Shown here: piece after piece, positions 1 through 5,305 of the stretch
Layout: every line of letters begins with the position of its first letter
Position numbering within the stretch: the stretch's first letter is position 1
NCBI GenBank assembly: GCA_028694075.1
Contig: JAQUUD010000059.1
Location: forward strand, 1 to 6,619
Direction: 5' to 3'
DNA: 6,619 nt
Source: Clostridia bacterium
GTDB taxonomy: Bacteria; Bacillota; Clostridia; Christensenellales; UBA1242
Translations under genes and position numbers: made by a program
Notes under the pieces: generated by a model
Told to the model about the DNA's origin: nothing
The model's database searches: none
The model's input: only the letters and a program-made list of their open reading frames with translations

Positions 1-613
1 ATAATTGAAGTAATGATTGCCCATAAAAAACCGGCATAATTGCAATTATTAATAAAATTGGACCATATCTATACATAAACTGCACAAATTTGTTATCATA
101 CTTTAAAAAGGTTGCCAAAAAATTGAACCCATCAAGCGGATAAATAGGCAATAAATTAAATATGAATAATGCAAGGTTTAAAACCACACAAAAATAAACA
201 AAGTAATAAATAAAATTTATCATTAAATTGGAATAATCTAATTCAACTGCTCCCAAAACGCTTAGCACTCCAGAAAACAAAAACGCTAGTGCCAAATTCG
301 TTAAAACTCCGCTTAACGAAACAGCAATCAACCCCTTTTTATGATTTCTAAAATTGTTCGGATTAATTTTAACAGGCTTTGCCCAGCCAAAACCCACAAT
401 CAAAAAACTTAAAAGCCCCAATCCGCTAAAATGAGCAAAAGGATTTAACGTTAACCTGCCATTAGCCTTAGGCGTTATATCTCCACACTTATATGCAGAG
501 AATGAATGAGCATATTCGTGAAAAGATATTGCAATGCACACTGCTAGAAAATATGCTAGCACAATCGTCAATATAATTTCAGGTGCTTCATTTAAAGATA
601 AAAAATATAACAT
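1..613 (-). CDS. Site-2 protease family (M50) membrane metalloprotease, C-terminus cut by window edge
   Basis: I translated this by hand: an open frame of 204 codons from an ATG at 613-611 runs off the left edge. The product is an intramembrane zinc metalloprotease of peptidase family M50, which cleaves membrane-embedded substrates. Visible motifs are HEYAH at residues 32-36 (zinc ligands H32 and H36, catalytic E33), GRLTLNPFAH at 52-61, FGWAKPV at 75-81 and NLLPIYPLDG at 153-162 (third zinc ligand D161). Hydrophobic segments lie near 13-31, 63-77, 95-121, 132-154 and 183-197. It matches the short YwhC-like M50 branch rather than SpoIVFB, which carries HELGH. An in-frame stop lies just upstream of the ATG, so the start is fixed, but no Shine-Dalgarno sequence is visible. 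The family usually has Asp-Pro after NPxxH; here the stretch is HFSGLG. In many clostridia this gene follows a dac gene and precedes scpA/scpB, so those may lie to the left (inference). The substrate is unknown. Confidence 0.92.
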   Translation of the reverse strand, partial: MLYFLSLNEAPEIILTIVLAYFLAVCIAISFHEYAHSFSAYKCGDITPKANGRLTLNPFAHFSGLGLLSFLIVGFGWAKPVKINPNNFRNHKKGLIAVSLSGVLTNLALAFLFSGVLSVLGAVELDYSNLMINFIYYFVYFCVVLNLALFIFNLLPIYPLDGFNFLATFLKYDNKFVQFMYRYGPILLIIAIMPVFYGQSLLQL

Positions 614-620
614 AAATTTA

Positions 621-649
621 ATTATATTTAAAAATCATTAACTTTGCAA
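621..649 (-). promoter_or_regulatory. SigA-type promoter of the M50 protease gene, probably leaderless
   Basis: On the minus strand, TTGCAA (644-649) is followed after exactly 17 bases by a perfect TATAAT (621-626). Transcription would be expected to start about seven bases further on, at 613-614, which is the ATG itself. This agrees with the missing Shine-Dalgarno sequence and suggests a leaderless or nearly leaderless mRNA. The boxes are seen; the start point is inferred. AT-rich DNA gives chance -10 boxes, but the -35 match and the exact spacing make chance less likely. Confidence 0.55.
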
Positions 650-661
650 GTGATTTTTAAA
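627..661. repeat. 11-bp perfect inverted repeat around the M50 gene promoter
   Basis: TTTAAAAATCA (627-637) is perfectly complementary to TGATTTTTAAA (651-661), with a 13-base spacer. One arm fills most of the promoter spacer, the -35 hexamer lies in the loop, and the other arm sits just upstream of the -35. This layout suits a regulator's operator. Alternatively, in RNA reading through from dacF it would form an AU-rich hairpin, possibly a weak terminator, though no T-run follows the second arm. Arms rich in A and T raise the chance of coincidence. Confidence 0.45.
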
Positions 662-715
662 ACCAAGTTAATTATATTGCTTTTAAATATATTTTTCTGT
701 TTAATGAAATTAATC

Positions 716-760
716 TTTTGTTTAAATTAAATAATAAATTTTTTGTTTAATTAATAAATT
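716..760. repeat. Degenerate AT-rich tandem direct repeat (two copies)
   Basis: A 25-base unit at 716-740 (beginning TTTTGTTTAA, ending AATAAATT) is followed at once by a 20-base version at 741-760 with the same beginning and end but about five bases fewer in the middle. A weaker third relative may lie at 693-715. It sits between the dacF stop and the M50 promoter. It is nearly all A and T, so it may be low-complexity slippage with no function. Confidence 0.35.
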
Positions 761-800
761 TAATATTACAAGTTTTATAATACTTATTATTTTTCAATTT

Positions 801-1958
801 TTAAAAATACCCAACAATCTTTTTAAACCCTTGACCAAACGAAAGAACTTCAATATCTTGATTTAAAACCACTGGAATTTCTTTTATTACGACGCCTTTT
901 TTAGAAATAATCACATTTCCAACTTTATCGCCGGCTTTCATCGGTGCTGTCACAGCGTCAACTGTTTCGGTGCTTACTTCCCAGTTACCCTTCTCGCCCT
1001 TCTTAACAATTCCATAAAAATCTTCACTTGCGTATGCTTCAATTTGTCCAACTTCGCTTTTCTTAACTTTTATTGTTGATAAAGGTTTATCTTTGGATAA
1101 AAGTTTTTCATTAGAAAAATTTGCAAAGCCATAATTGAATAATTTAGCGGTTTGATTAAATCTTTCCTTGCCTGATTTTGCCCCCATTACAACGGCAATT
1201 AATCTCATATTATCCCGAACTGCGGAAGCCGAAAGGCAATATCCCGCCTCATCGGTTGAGCCAGTTTTTCCAGAATCGCACCCGTTAAAATATCTTATTA
1301 ATTTATTTGTATTAACCAATTCTGTTTTTCTGCCCGAGGGGTGAACCAAACTATCCATCCAAATCGTGCTAAATTTATGATAAATTTCATTAGGCACAAT
1401 CTTTGATAAAATTATTGCAGTATCGCGGGCTGTTGAGTGTTGCATAGGTGCTGGCAAACCTGAGCAGTTTACATAAACAGTGTTTTTCATTCCCAACTCA
1501 TTTGCTTTTTTATTCATTCTTTTAACAAAACCCTCTTCACTTCCAGCAATATGTTCCGCAAGCGCCACACTTGCGTCATTAGCCGAAGCCATAATAACAC
1601 TTTTCAACATATCTTCAATCGTATACTGCACATTTGGGTCAATAAAAACTTGAGAACCGCCCATACCGGAAGCATTGGTTGTTGTTGTAAGTTTGTCTGT
1701 AAGGTTAAGTTTATCATTTTCAAGTTCTTCCAAAGTGAGAAAGATCGTCATCAATTTCACCATACTTGCAATCTGCAATTCAGCATCGGCATTTTGCTCA
1801 TATAAAATTTCGCAGGAATTATAATCCATCAAAAAGCCGACCTTTGCATCAACTTTGAAATCTGTATCCGCATATACAAAATTTTGCATACCACCACAAT
1901 ATATTGGTGCTATGCAAATACATAATACACAAAATATAGAAACACATAATCTTTTCAT
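801..1958 (-). CDS. dacF: D-alanyl-D-alanine carboxypeptidase (DacF/DacA family, low-molecular-weight PBP)
   Basis: This 385-residue protein is a serine DD-peptidase (family S11) that removes the terminal D-Ala from peptidoglycan stem peptides outside the membrane. Residues 1-30 form a signal peptide with probable cleavage after VYA30. The three active-site motifs are present: SxxK as S65-M-V-K68, SxN as S125-A-N127 and KTG at 231-233, with the family stretches MGGSQVF (99-105) and NTNKLI (216-221). The usual Thr before the SxxK lysine is Val here. A PBP5-type C-terminal beta domain spans about 288-374, and the chain ends in a short amphipathic tail (372-385) rather than a long membrane helix. 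Length is normal. The start has a purine-rich Shine-Dalgarno (GGGAAGG) that lies inside a hairpin, described separately. It follows a purine nucleoside phosphorylase gene, the order of pupG-dacF in B. subtilis, which is the reason for the symbol; sequence alone does not separate DacF from other vegetative paralogues. Confidence 0.93.
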   Translation of the reverse strand: MKRLCVSIFCVLCICIAPIYCGGMQNFVYADTDFKVDAKVGFLMDYNSCEILYEQNADAELQIASMVKLMTIFLTLEELENDKLNLTDKLTTTTNASGMGGSQVFIDPNVQYTIEDMLKSVIMASANDASVALAEHIAGSEEGFVKRMNKKANELGMKNTVYVNCSGLPAPMQHSTARDTAIILSKIVPNEIYHKFSTIWMDSLVHPSGRKTELVNTNKLIRYFNGCDSGKTGSTDEAGYCLSASAVRDNMRLIAVVMGAKSGKERFNQTAKLFNYGFANFSNEKLLSKDKPLSTIKVKKSEVGQIEAYASEDFYGIVKKGEKGNWEVSTETVDAVTAPMKAGDKVGNVIISKKGVVIKEIPVVLNQDIEVLSFGQGFKKIVGYF

Positions 1959-1994
1959 AAAAAAACTACCTTCCCTTTCTGAAAGATAGTTTTT
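1959..1994 (-). terminator. Hairpin plus U7 tract between punA and dacF, enclosing the dacF ribosome-binding site
   Basis: On the minus strand the arm at 1981-1994 (AAAAACTATCTTTC) pairs with the arm at 1961-1974 (GGAAGGTAGTTTTT) over 14 bp, two of them G-U, with the 6-base loop AGAAAG. The U tract of seven (1959-1965) ends directly at the ATG (1958). On the plus strand the two wobbles become C/A mismatches, so the structure is built for minus-strand RNA. It looks like an intrinsic terminator for punA. Its 3' arm also contains the GGAAGG ribosome-binding sequence of dacF, so it could act as a translational block or attenuator in the dacF leader. Structure is seen; regulatory role is inferred. 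Confidence 0.6.
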
Positions 1995-2015
1995 GAAAAA
2001 ATTGTTATTTTATAC

Positions 2016-2021
2016 ATTATA
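2016..2021 (-). promoter_or_regulatory. Candidate -10 box for dacF, overlapping the punA stop codon
   Basis: A perfect TATAAT on the minus strand overlaps the TAA stop of punA. Transcription from it would start near 2009 and give a dacF leader of about 50 bases consisting mostly of the hairpin at 1961-1994. I see no convincing -35 hexamer 16-18 bases upstream (AAGTAG at 17), so this is weak and could be chance in AT-rich DNA, or be read by an alternative sigma factor. Confidence 0.22.
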
Positions 2022-2952
2022 ATTTGTTATTATATACGCTACTTAAAAATTCTTTTACAATAATTTTAAGTTTTTCTGAAATAAGGGTACCCGTTTCAAC
2101 CACTTCTTTATGAGTTAACGGCTTGCTGTCTTCTGTTGTTGCCTTATTTGTAATGCCCGCAAAAGCGATAAATTTTATCCCGAAATAATTTGCACAAATG
2201 CAGTCCAGCACGGTGCTCATTGAAATTGTATCCGCCCCCAAATTTCTGAAAGCCACAATTTCCGCTGGTGTTTCATAAGTTGGACCGCTAACCTGCATAT
2301 GCACGCCTTCCCAAATTTTAATCTTTTTCTGCTTTGCGATATCTTTTACTATAAACCTTAGTTTTTTGTCATAAGCATCACTCAAATCTAAAAATCTGAT
2401 GGGTTGCAAACCAATAAGCGGATTTGTTCCGGACATATTAATATGCGACTTTATCAGCATTATATCCCCTGCTTTAAATTTTTTATTGATACCACCAACC
2501 GCTGTTGTTGCCAACACGGTTCTGATGCCAATATTATACAATGTCTTGTAAAATTCAATAATTTGTTTTGTGTCACCAGATTCATAATAATGAACTCTAC
2601 TTGCAAGCATAACCGGAATTTTATTAAAATATCCGAAAACAAATTCTCTTTTATGCCCTTCAACATTTTTATATTTCAAGCCATATTCTTCATAACTAAC
2701 CGTAAATTTTTTTTCTAATACTAATAATTTTTCAAAACCTGAACCTAAAATAAGTGCGATTTTCGGGTTAAAACTTTTTATTTTCTCGTCTATTTTTTCA
2801 AAATTTGAAACTGAATTTATATTTAAATCATCATCGGGTTTAACTTTTTTGATTTTTTCATTTATCCCTTTAATAACTGCTACTGCTTTTGTTTTTATCT
2901 TATTTATTGCACCCTTTTTGGCATCATTAATATCTTTAACTTTTTCTTTCAT
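2017..2952 (-). CDS. punA: Purine nucleoside phosphorylase (trimeric, 6-oxopurine type) with Lys-rich N-terminal extension
   Basis: This 311-residue cytosolic enzyme should split inosine or guanosine with phosphate into base and (deoxy)ribose-1-phosphate, for purine salvage. Family landmarks are LGSGF (69-73), GH (99-100), SRVHYYE (118-124), AVGGIN (151-156), GDIMLIKSHIN (162-172), NPLIG (177-181), SGPTYETPAE (222-231), MST (245-247) and TN (268-269). By comparison with human PNP, the phosphate-site residues Ser33, His64, Arg84, His86 and Ser220 correspond to S71, H100, R119, H121 and S246; Glu201, Met219, Asn243 and His257 correspond to E227, M245, N269 and H281. Asn269 fits 6-oxopurine specificity. 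MSTVPE of most relatives is MSTVLD here, and TNAAGG is TTAVGG. The first ~50 residues are extra (family usually near 270), with 13 Lys in residues 1-38. The start at 2952 is supported by AAAAGG eight bases upstream. It lies upstream of dacF, as pupG does in B. subtilis. Confidence 0.92.
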   Translation of the reverse strand: MKEKVKDINDAKKGAINKIKTKAVAVIKGINEKIKKVKPDDDLNINSVSNFEKIDEKIKSFNPKIALILGSGFEKLLVLEKKFTVSYEEYGLKYKNVEGHKREFVFGYFNKIPVMLASRVHYYESGDTKQIIEFYKTLYNIGIRTVLATTAVGGINKKFKAGDIMLIKSHINMSGTNPLIGLQPIRFLDLSDAYDKKLRFIVKDIAKQKKIKIWEGVHMQVSGPTYETPAEIVAFRNLGADTISMSTVLDCICANYFGIKFIAFAGITNKATTEDSKPLTHKEVVETGTLISEKLKIIVKEFLSSVYNNKL

Positions 2953-2960
2953 ATTATAAT

Positions 2961-3023
2961 CCTTTTTAAAATTAAATAATTTTAAGATTAAATATATAAT
3001 ATCACAAATTATAATTTTTACAA
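2961..3023 (-). promoter_or_regulatory. Promoter and ribosome-binding site of punA
   Basis: On the minus strand TTGTAA (3018-3023) and TATTAT (2996-3001) are separated by 16 bases, and TGA directly before the -10 makes it an extended -10 (TGnTATTAT). Expected start is near 2989, giving a leader of about 37 bases. The Shine-Dalgarno AAAAGG (2961-2966) stands eight bases before the ATG. The spacer holds a perfect 12-base palindrome AAATTATAATTT (3006-3017) that could be an operator, or could be a chance product of AT richness. Confidence 0.45.
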
Positions 3024-3091
3024 ACTGAATTCATAATTTTATCTTTTTATAAAAAAATCGTCAACTAACAATTAATAATTTCAATCAACTT

Positions 3092-3706
3092 TTACAGCGG
3101 GCAAATAACCGAAGCATTCAACACAATAAGCAAAATGGTTTCAATCAAATTTAGCAAGGTTAAAATCATAAAGAAAATCATAAAAATTTTTAAAAAACTC
3201 ATATTGAAGCAACCGAATTTTCTCTTTTGCTCTGCCCTGTTTATCATTAAAGTGAAATATATTATAAACAACACAGTGATAATAATTTGAATAGGAAATA
3301 TTATTAAAATACTTGTTATTGCACCACTTACGCCGAAAAGCATTATTAGCAAAAAGCAATTAAAGCCAACTAAATACGCCCTATATGTTATTAAAATTAG
3401 ACCGACAGGGACTAAGTAGACCGTCAACGAACATACTGCAAGAATTAACAAAAAACAAGTGTACGACAAAAGCCTTATAAAGAAATATGAAAAGGTTACA
3501 AGCTCAGAATTTGAATATAAACAAATATTATAATTTGTCAAAGTGCTTAAGGTGACACCGCATTTAATTGCCACAAAAATTCCTGTTATCAAGCCTAAAA
3601 TTGATAAAAACAACGCTAAAAAATATATGAATCTATTTCTTTTAAAGTTGGCAACTAAAGCATATTTAATATTTGATAATTTACATAAAATGGCATAAGA
3701 TTTCAT
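3092..3706 (-). CDS. SpoIIM-like (stage II sporulation protein M family) membrane protein
   Basis: This 204-residue protein is almost entirely hydrophobic, with probable helices at about 27-47, 73-97, 98-122, 128-153 and 172-197 and basic stretches at 22-26 and 156-163. The central part (P100-x-G102, then Y108-R-A-Y-L-V-G114-F, then FGVSGA at 124-129, then a Pro-containing helix near 138) resembles the SpoIIM pattern of proline, aromatic/basic residue and Gly-Phe followed by a second loop helix. In B. subtilis SpoIIM forms the DMP complex with SpoIID and SpoIIP, driving engulfment by peptidoglycan remodelling. Length matches the family. Context supports it: spoIIM lies a few genes upstream of pupG-dacF in B. 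subtilis. No Shine-Dalgarno precedes the ATG, and an in-frame TAG lies 21 bases upstream, so an earlier start is excluded. The family call rests on pattern and context; another small integral membrane protein is possible. Confidence 0.65.
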   Translation of the reverse strand: MKSYAILCKLSNIKYALVANFKRNRFIYFLALFLSILGLITGIFVAIKCGVTLSTLTNYNICLYSNSELVTFSYFFIRLLSYTCFLLILAVCSLTVYLVPVGLILITYRAYLVGFNCFLLIMLFGVSGAITSILIIFPIQIIITVLFIIYFTLMINRAEQKRKFGCFNMSFLKIFMIFFMILTLLNLIETILLIVLNASVICPL

Positions 3707-3736
3707 TATAATATAATTTATTCGCTATTTTTTGGC

Positions 3737-3794
3737 ATTATTCTAAAAACCGCTTTTAAAAATTATAAATTATAACAAAACATTGTAGAATAAT
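3737..3794. promoter_or_regulatory. 9-bp inverted repeat TAGAATAAT between divergent spoIIM-like gene and spoIVB
   Basis: ATTATTCTA (3737-3745) and TAGAATAAT (3786-3794) are perfect inverted copies 40 bases apart. Each copy therefore faces outward towards one of the two divergent genes: the right copy contains the AGAATA that serves as the proposed -35 of spoIVB, and the left copy presents the same AGAATA (3739-3744) on the minus strand towards the spoIIM-like gene, 33 bases before its ATG. It could be a paired -35 element or a binding site for a shared regulator. Function is inferred. Confidence 0.45.
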
Positions 3795-3816
3795 TTTTGC
3801 TGTTTAATTAAAACTA
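3787..3816 (+). promoter_or_regulatory. SigG-like promoter of spoIVB
   Basis: AGAATA (3787-3792), 17 bases, then AAAACTA (3810-3816) matches the forespore sigma-G consensus TGAATA / CATACTA at 5 of 6 and 5 of 7 positions, with acceptable spacing. Transcription would start near 3823, leaving a short leader with the ribosome-binding site at 3831. In B. subtilis spoIVB is transcribed in the forespore mainly by sigma-G, with some sigma-F, so this assignment is biologically sensible. No better SigA promoter is visible. Confidence 0.42.
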
Positions 3817-3830
3817 AATTTTATATTGCC

Positions 3831-3836
3831 GGAGGG
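3831..3836 (+). promoter_or_regulatory. Strong Shine-Dalgarno GGAGGG fixing the spoIVB start
   Basis: GGAGG (3831-3835) stands five bases before the ATG at 3841. The same frame also opens at a TTG at 3826, but that codon lies upstream of and partly across the ribosome-binding site, so 3841 is the true start. Confidence 0.85.
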
Positions 3837-3840
3837 AATA

Positions 3841-5055
3841 ATGTTTAAAAAACTTATACTAAAATTTTGCGGGATTTTACTTGCAGGAATGTTTGTTACA
3901 TTGGGGTTGAATATAAATTATTCTGACATAATGGCATTGCCAGAGCAAGCAATTATCTCTTATGAAGATGTCGAGTTTATCAATCAAGATAAAACTTTTG
4001 GCAATTATATTGAAGTAGAACTTTCTGACATTAAGACAGGAAAAGACAAAAGTTCTTACGGCACAATGTGGCTCAAACTTTTTGGTTATATTCCACTAAA
4101 ACAAATTGAAGTTGAAATAAACAAAGGCGAAGATGTTTATATTGGCGGTATACCGCTTGGCTTTGCAATAAAGACCAAAGGTGTGTTAGTTGTAGGCAGT
4201 AACACTATTTTGTCTGCTGATGGCGGAGTTGAAACCGTTAAAAGTATTGAAATTAAAGAAGGCGACATTATCTTAAAAATTAATGATACTAATATAACAG
4301 ATTGTGATGATATACCTGAGTTTTTGGCAAACAATTATGGGAAAACCGCTGTTTTAAGTATTTTAAGAAACGGCGAAATTTTATCTTGCAACATTGTTCC
4401 TGAGCAGGATTTACAAAGTGGAGATTACAAAATTGGGTTATGGGTTAAAGATGACGCAAGCGGAATCGGCACCTTGACTTTTGTAAAGCAAAGCGATAGC
4501 GGTTTCGGGGCTTTAGGGCACGCAATAACAGATTTTGAAACAGGCGTTGAAATTCCAATTCAAGATGGAAAAATTTATAAATGCAATTTAATTGGAATTA
4601 ACAAAGCTGAAAAAAACAGCCCCGGAGAGTTAAGATGTATTTTTTTGCAAGGCGTTAACGGGAAAGGTGTGATTGAAAAAAATACTAAGTTTGGAGTTTA
4701 TGGAACAGTCACAGATGTTGAAAGTTTGGTTGATAATAATTTAGTGGCAGAAATCGGTAGCCGAATGACAATAAAAACTGGCAGTGCTAAAATTGTAAGT
4801 TCAGTGAGTGGTATGCGTGAGGAATATGACATTGAAATTATTAAAACATCATATCAACCTGAATCAAATGATAAAAGTTTTGTTTTCAGAGTGACGGATA
4901 AAAGGTTGTTAAAATTAACGGGAGGAATTTTGCAAGGTATGAGCGGAAGCCCGATACTGCAAAACGGAAAATTAATCGGAGCGGTCACACATGTGTTTGT
5001 TTCAGACCCAACAAAAGGTTATGGCATCTATGCCGACTGGATGATTCAGCAATAA
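3841..5055 (+). CDS. spoIVB: SpoIVB peptidase (family S55), forespore signalling serine protease
   Basis: The 404-residue product is the SpoIVB serine peptidase. In B. subtilis it is made in the forespore, secreted into the intermembrane space and cleaves SpoIVFA, releasing SpoIVFB to process pro-sigma-K. Residues 5-24 form an uncleaved or cleaved N-terminal membrane signal. A PDZ domain spans roughly 103-188, starting with GGIPLGFAIKTKGVLVVG (102-119). The S55 catalytic domain begins with GLWVKDDASGIGTLTF (199-214). The catalytic triad reported for B. subtilis (His236, Asp363, Ser378) corresponds to H227 in GALGHAI, D353 in RVTDK and S368 in GMSGSP, with almost identical spacing. The C-terminal signature HVFVSDPTKGYGIYADWM (384-401) is intact, and the chain ends four residues beyond TrpMet-related DWM, slightly short for the family. 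It is divergent from the spoIIM-like gene and convergent with polA; in B. subtilis it instead sits between recN and spo0A, so neighbours differ here. Confidence 0.96.
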   Translation: MFKKLILKFCGILLAGMFVTLGLNINYSDIMALPEQAIISYEDVEFINQDKTFGNYIEVELSDIKTGKDKSSYGTMWLKLFGYIPLKQIEVEINKGEDVYIGGIPLGFAIKTKGVLVVGSNTILSADGGVETVKSIEIKEGDIILKINDTNITDCDDIPEFLANNYGKTAVLSILRNGEILSCNIVPEQDLQSGDYKIGLWVKDDASGIGTLTFVKQSDSGFGALGHAITDFETGVEIPIQDGKIYKCNLIGINKAEKNSPGELRCIFLQGVNGKGVIEKNTKFGVYGTVTDVESLVDNNLVAEIGSRMTIKTGSAKIVSSVSGMREEYDIEIIKTSYQPESNDKSFVFRVTDKRLLKLTGGILQGMSGSPILQNGKLIGAVTHVFVSDPTKGYGIYADWMIQQ

Positions 5056-5156
5056 TTGAATGTAAAACAATCACAATCTAAATTTTTAAAAGTATCTGCT
5101 GGATTTGATTATTAGAATGTTTGATATATACATTACAAATTTAGAAAAAAATCTTC

Positions 5157-5185
5157 ATATAAGGCAAAAACTTATATAATTTTTT
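5157..5185 (+). terminator. Weak candidate terminator downstream of spoIVB
   Basis: ATATAAG (5157-5163) pairs with CTTATAT (5171-5177) around the 7-base loop GCAAAAA, followed by AA and six T (5180-5185). The stem has only one G-C pair, and it lies about 100 bases after the spoIVB stop, so it would be inefficient. It is the only stem followed by a T-run on the plus strand in this gap. Confidence 0.28.
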
Positions 5186-5305
5186 ATAACTGTTAAATAT
5201 TCTTTAAATTATTGGCAAAATCACATATTCTAAGAAGTAATATTTTTCTTAATATTGATATAAATATTACGAATTAAAAATTTGATTTTTCCTTAAAACG
5301 AAAAC

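Noticed and set aside
1..613. Assigning the M50 gene as SpoIVFB, the pro-sigma-K protease, because SpoIVB is nearby
   Set aside because: SpoIVFB carries HELGH and a C-terminal CBS domain; this protein has HEYAH and the NPxxH and FGWAKPV marks of the general YwhC-like branch.
1551..1805. Open frame of 84 codons on the plus strand inside dacF
   Set aside because: It lies fully antisense to a well-supported carboxypeptidase, has no ribosome-binding site and a composition typical of a shadow frame.
2404..2718. Open frame of 104 codons on the plus strand, and a second frame at 2460-2666 on the minus strand, inside punA
   Set aside because: Both overlap the purine nucleoside phosphorylase in other frames and show no family resemblance or start signals.
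3040..3091. Terminator for the spoIIM-like gene in the run of T residues near 3053-3059 (minus strand)
   Set aside because: A T-run exists in minus-strand RNA, but I find no stable stem before it, only the small palindrome around ATTAATAATT.
3826..3840. TTG at 3826 as an alternative spoIVB start, adding five residues
   Set aside because: The strong GGAGGG ribosome-binding site lies downstream of this codon and correctly before the ATG at 3841.
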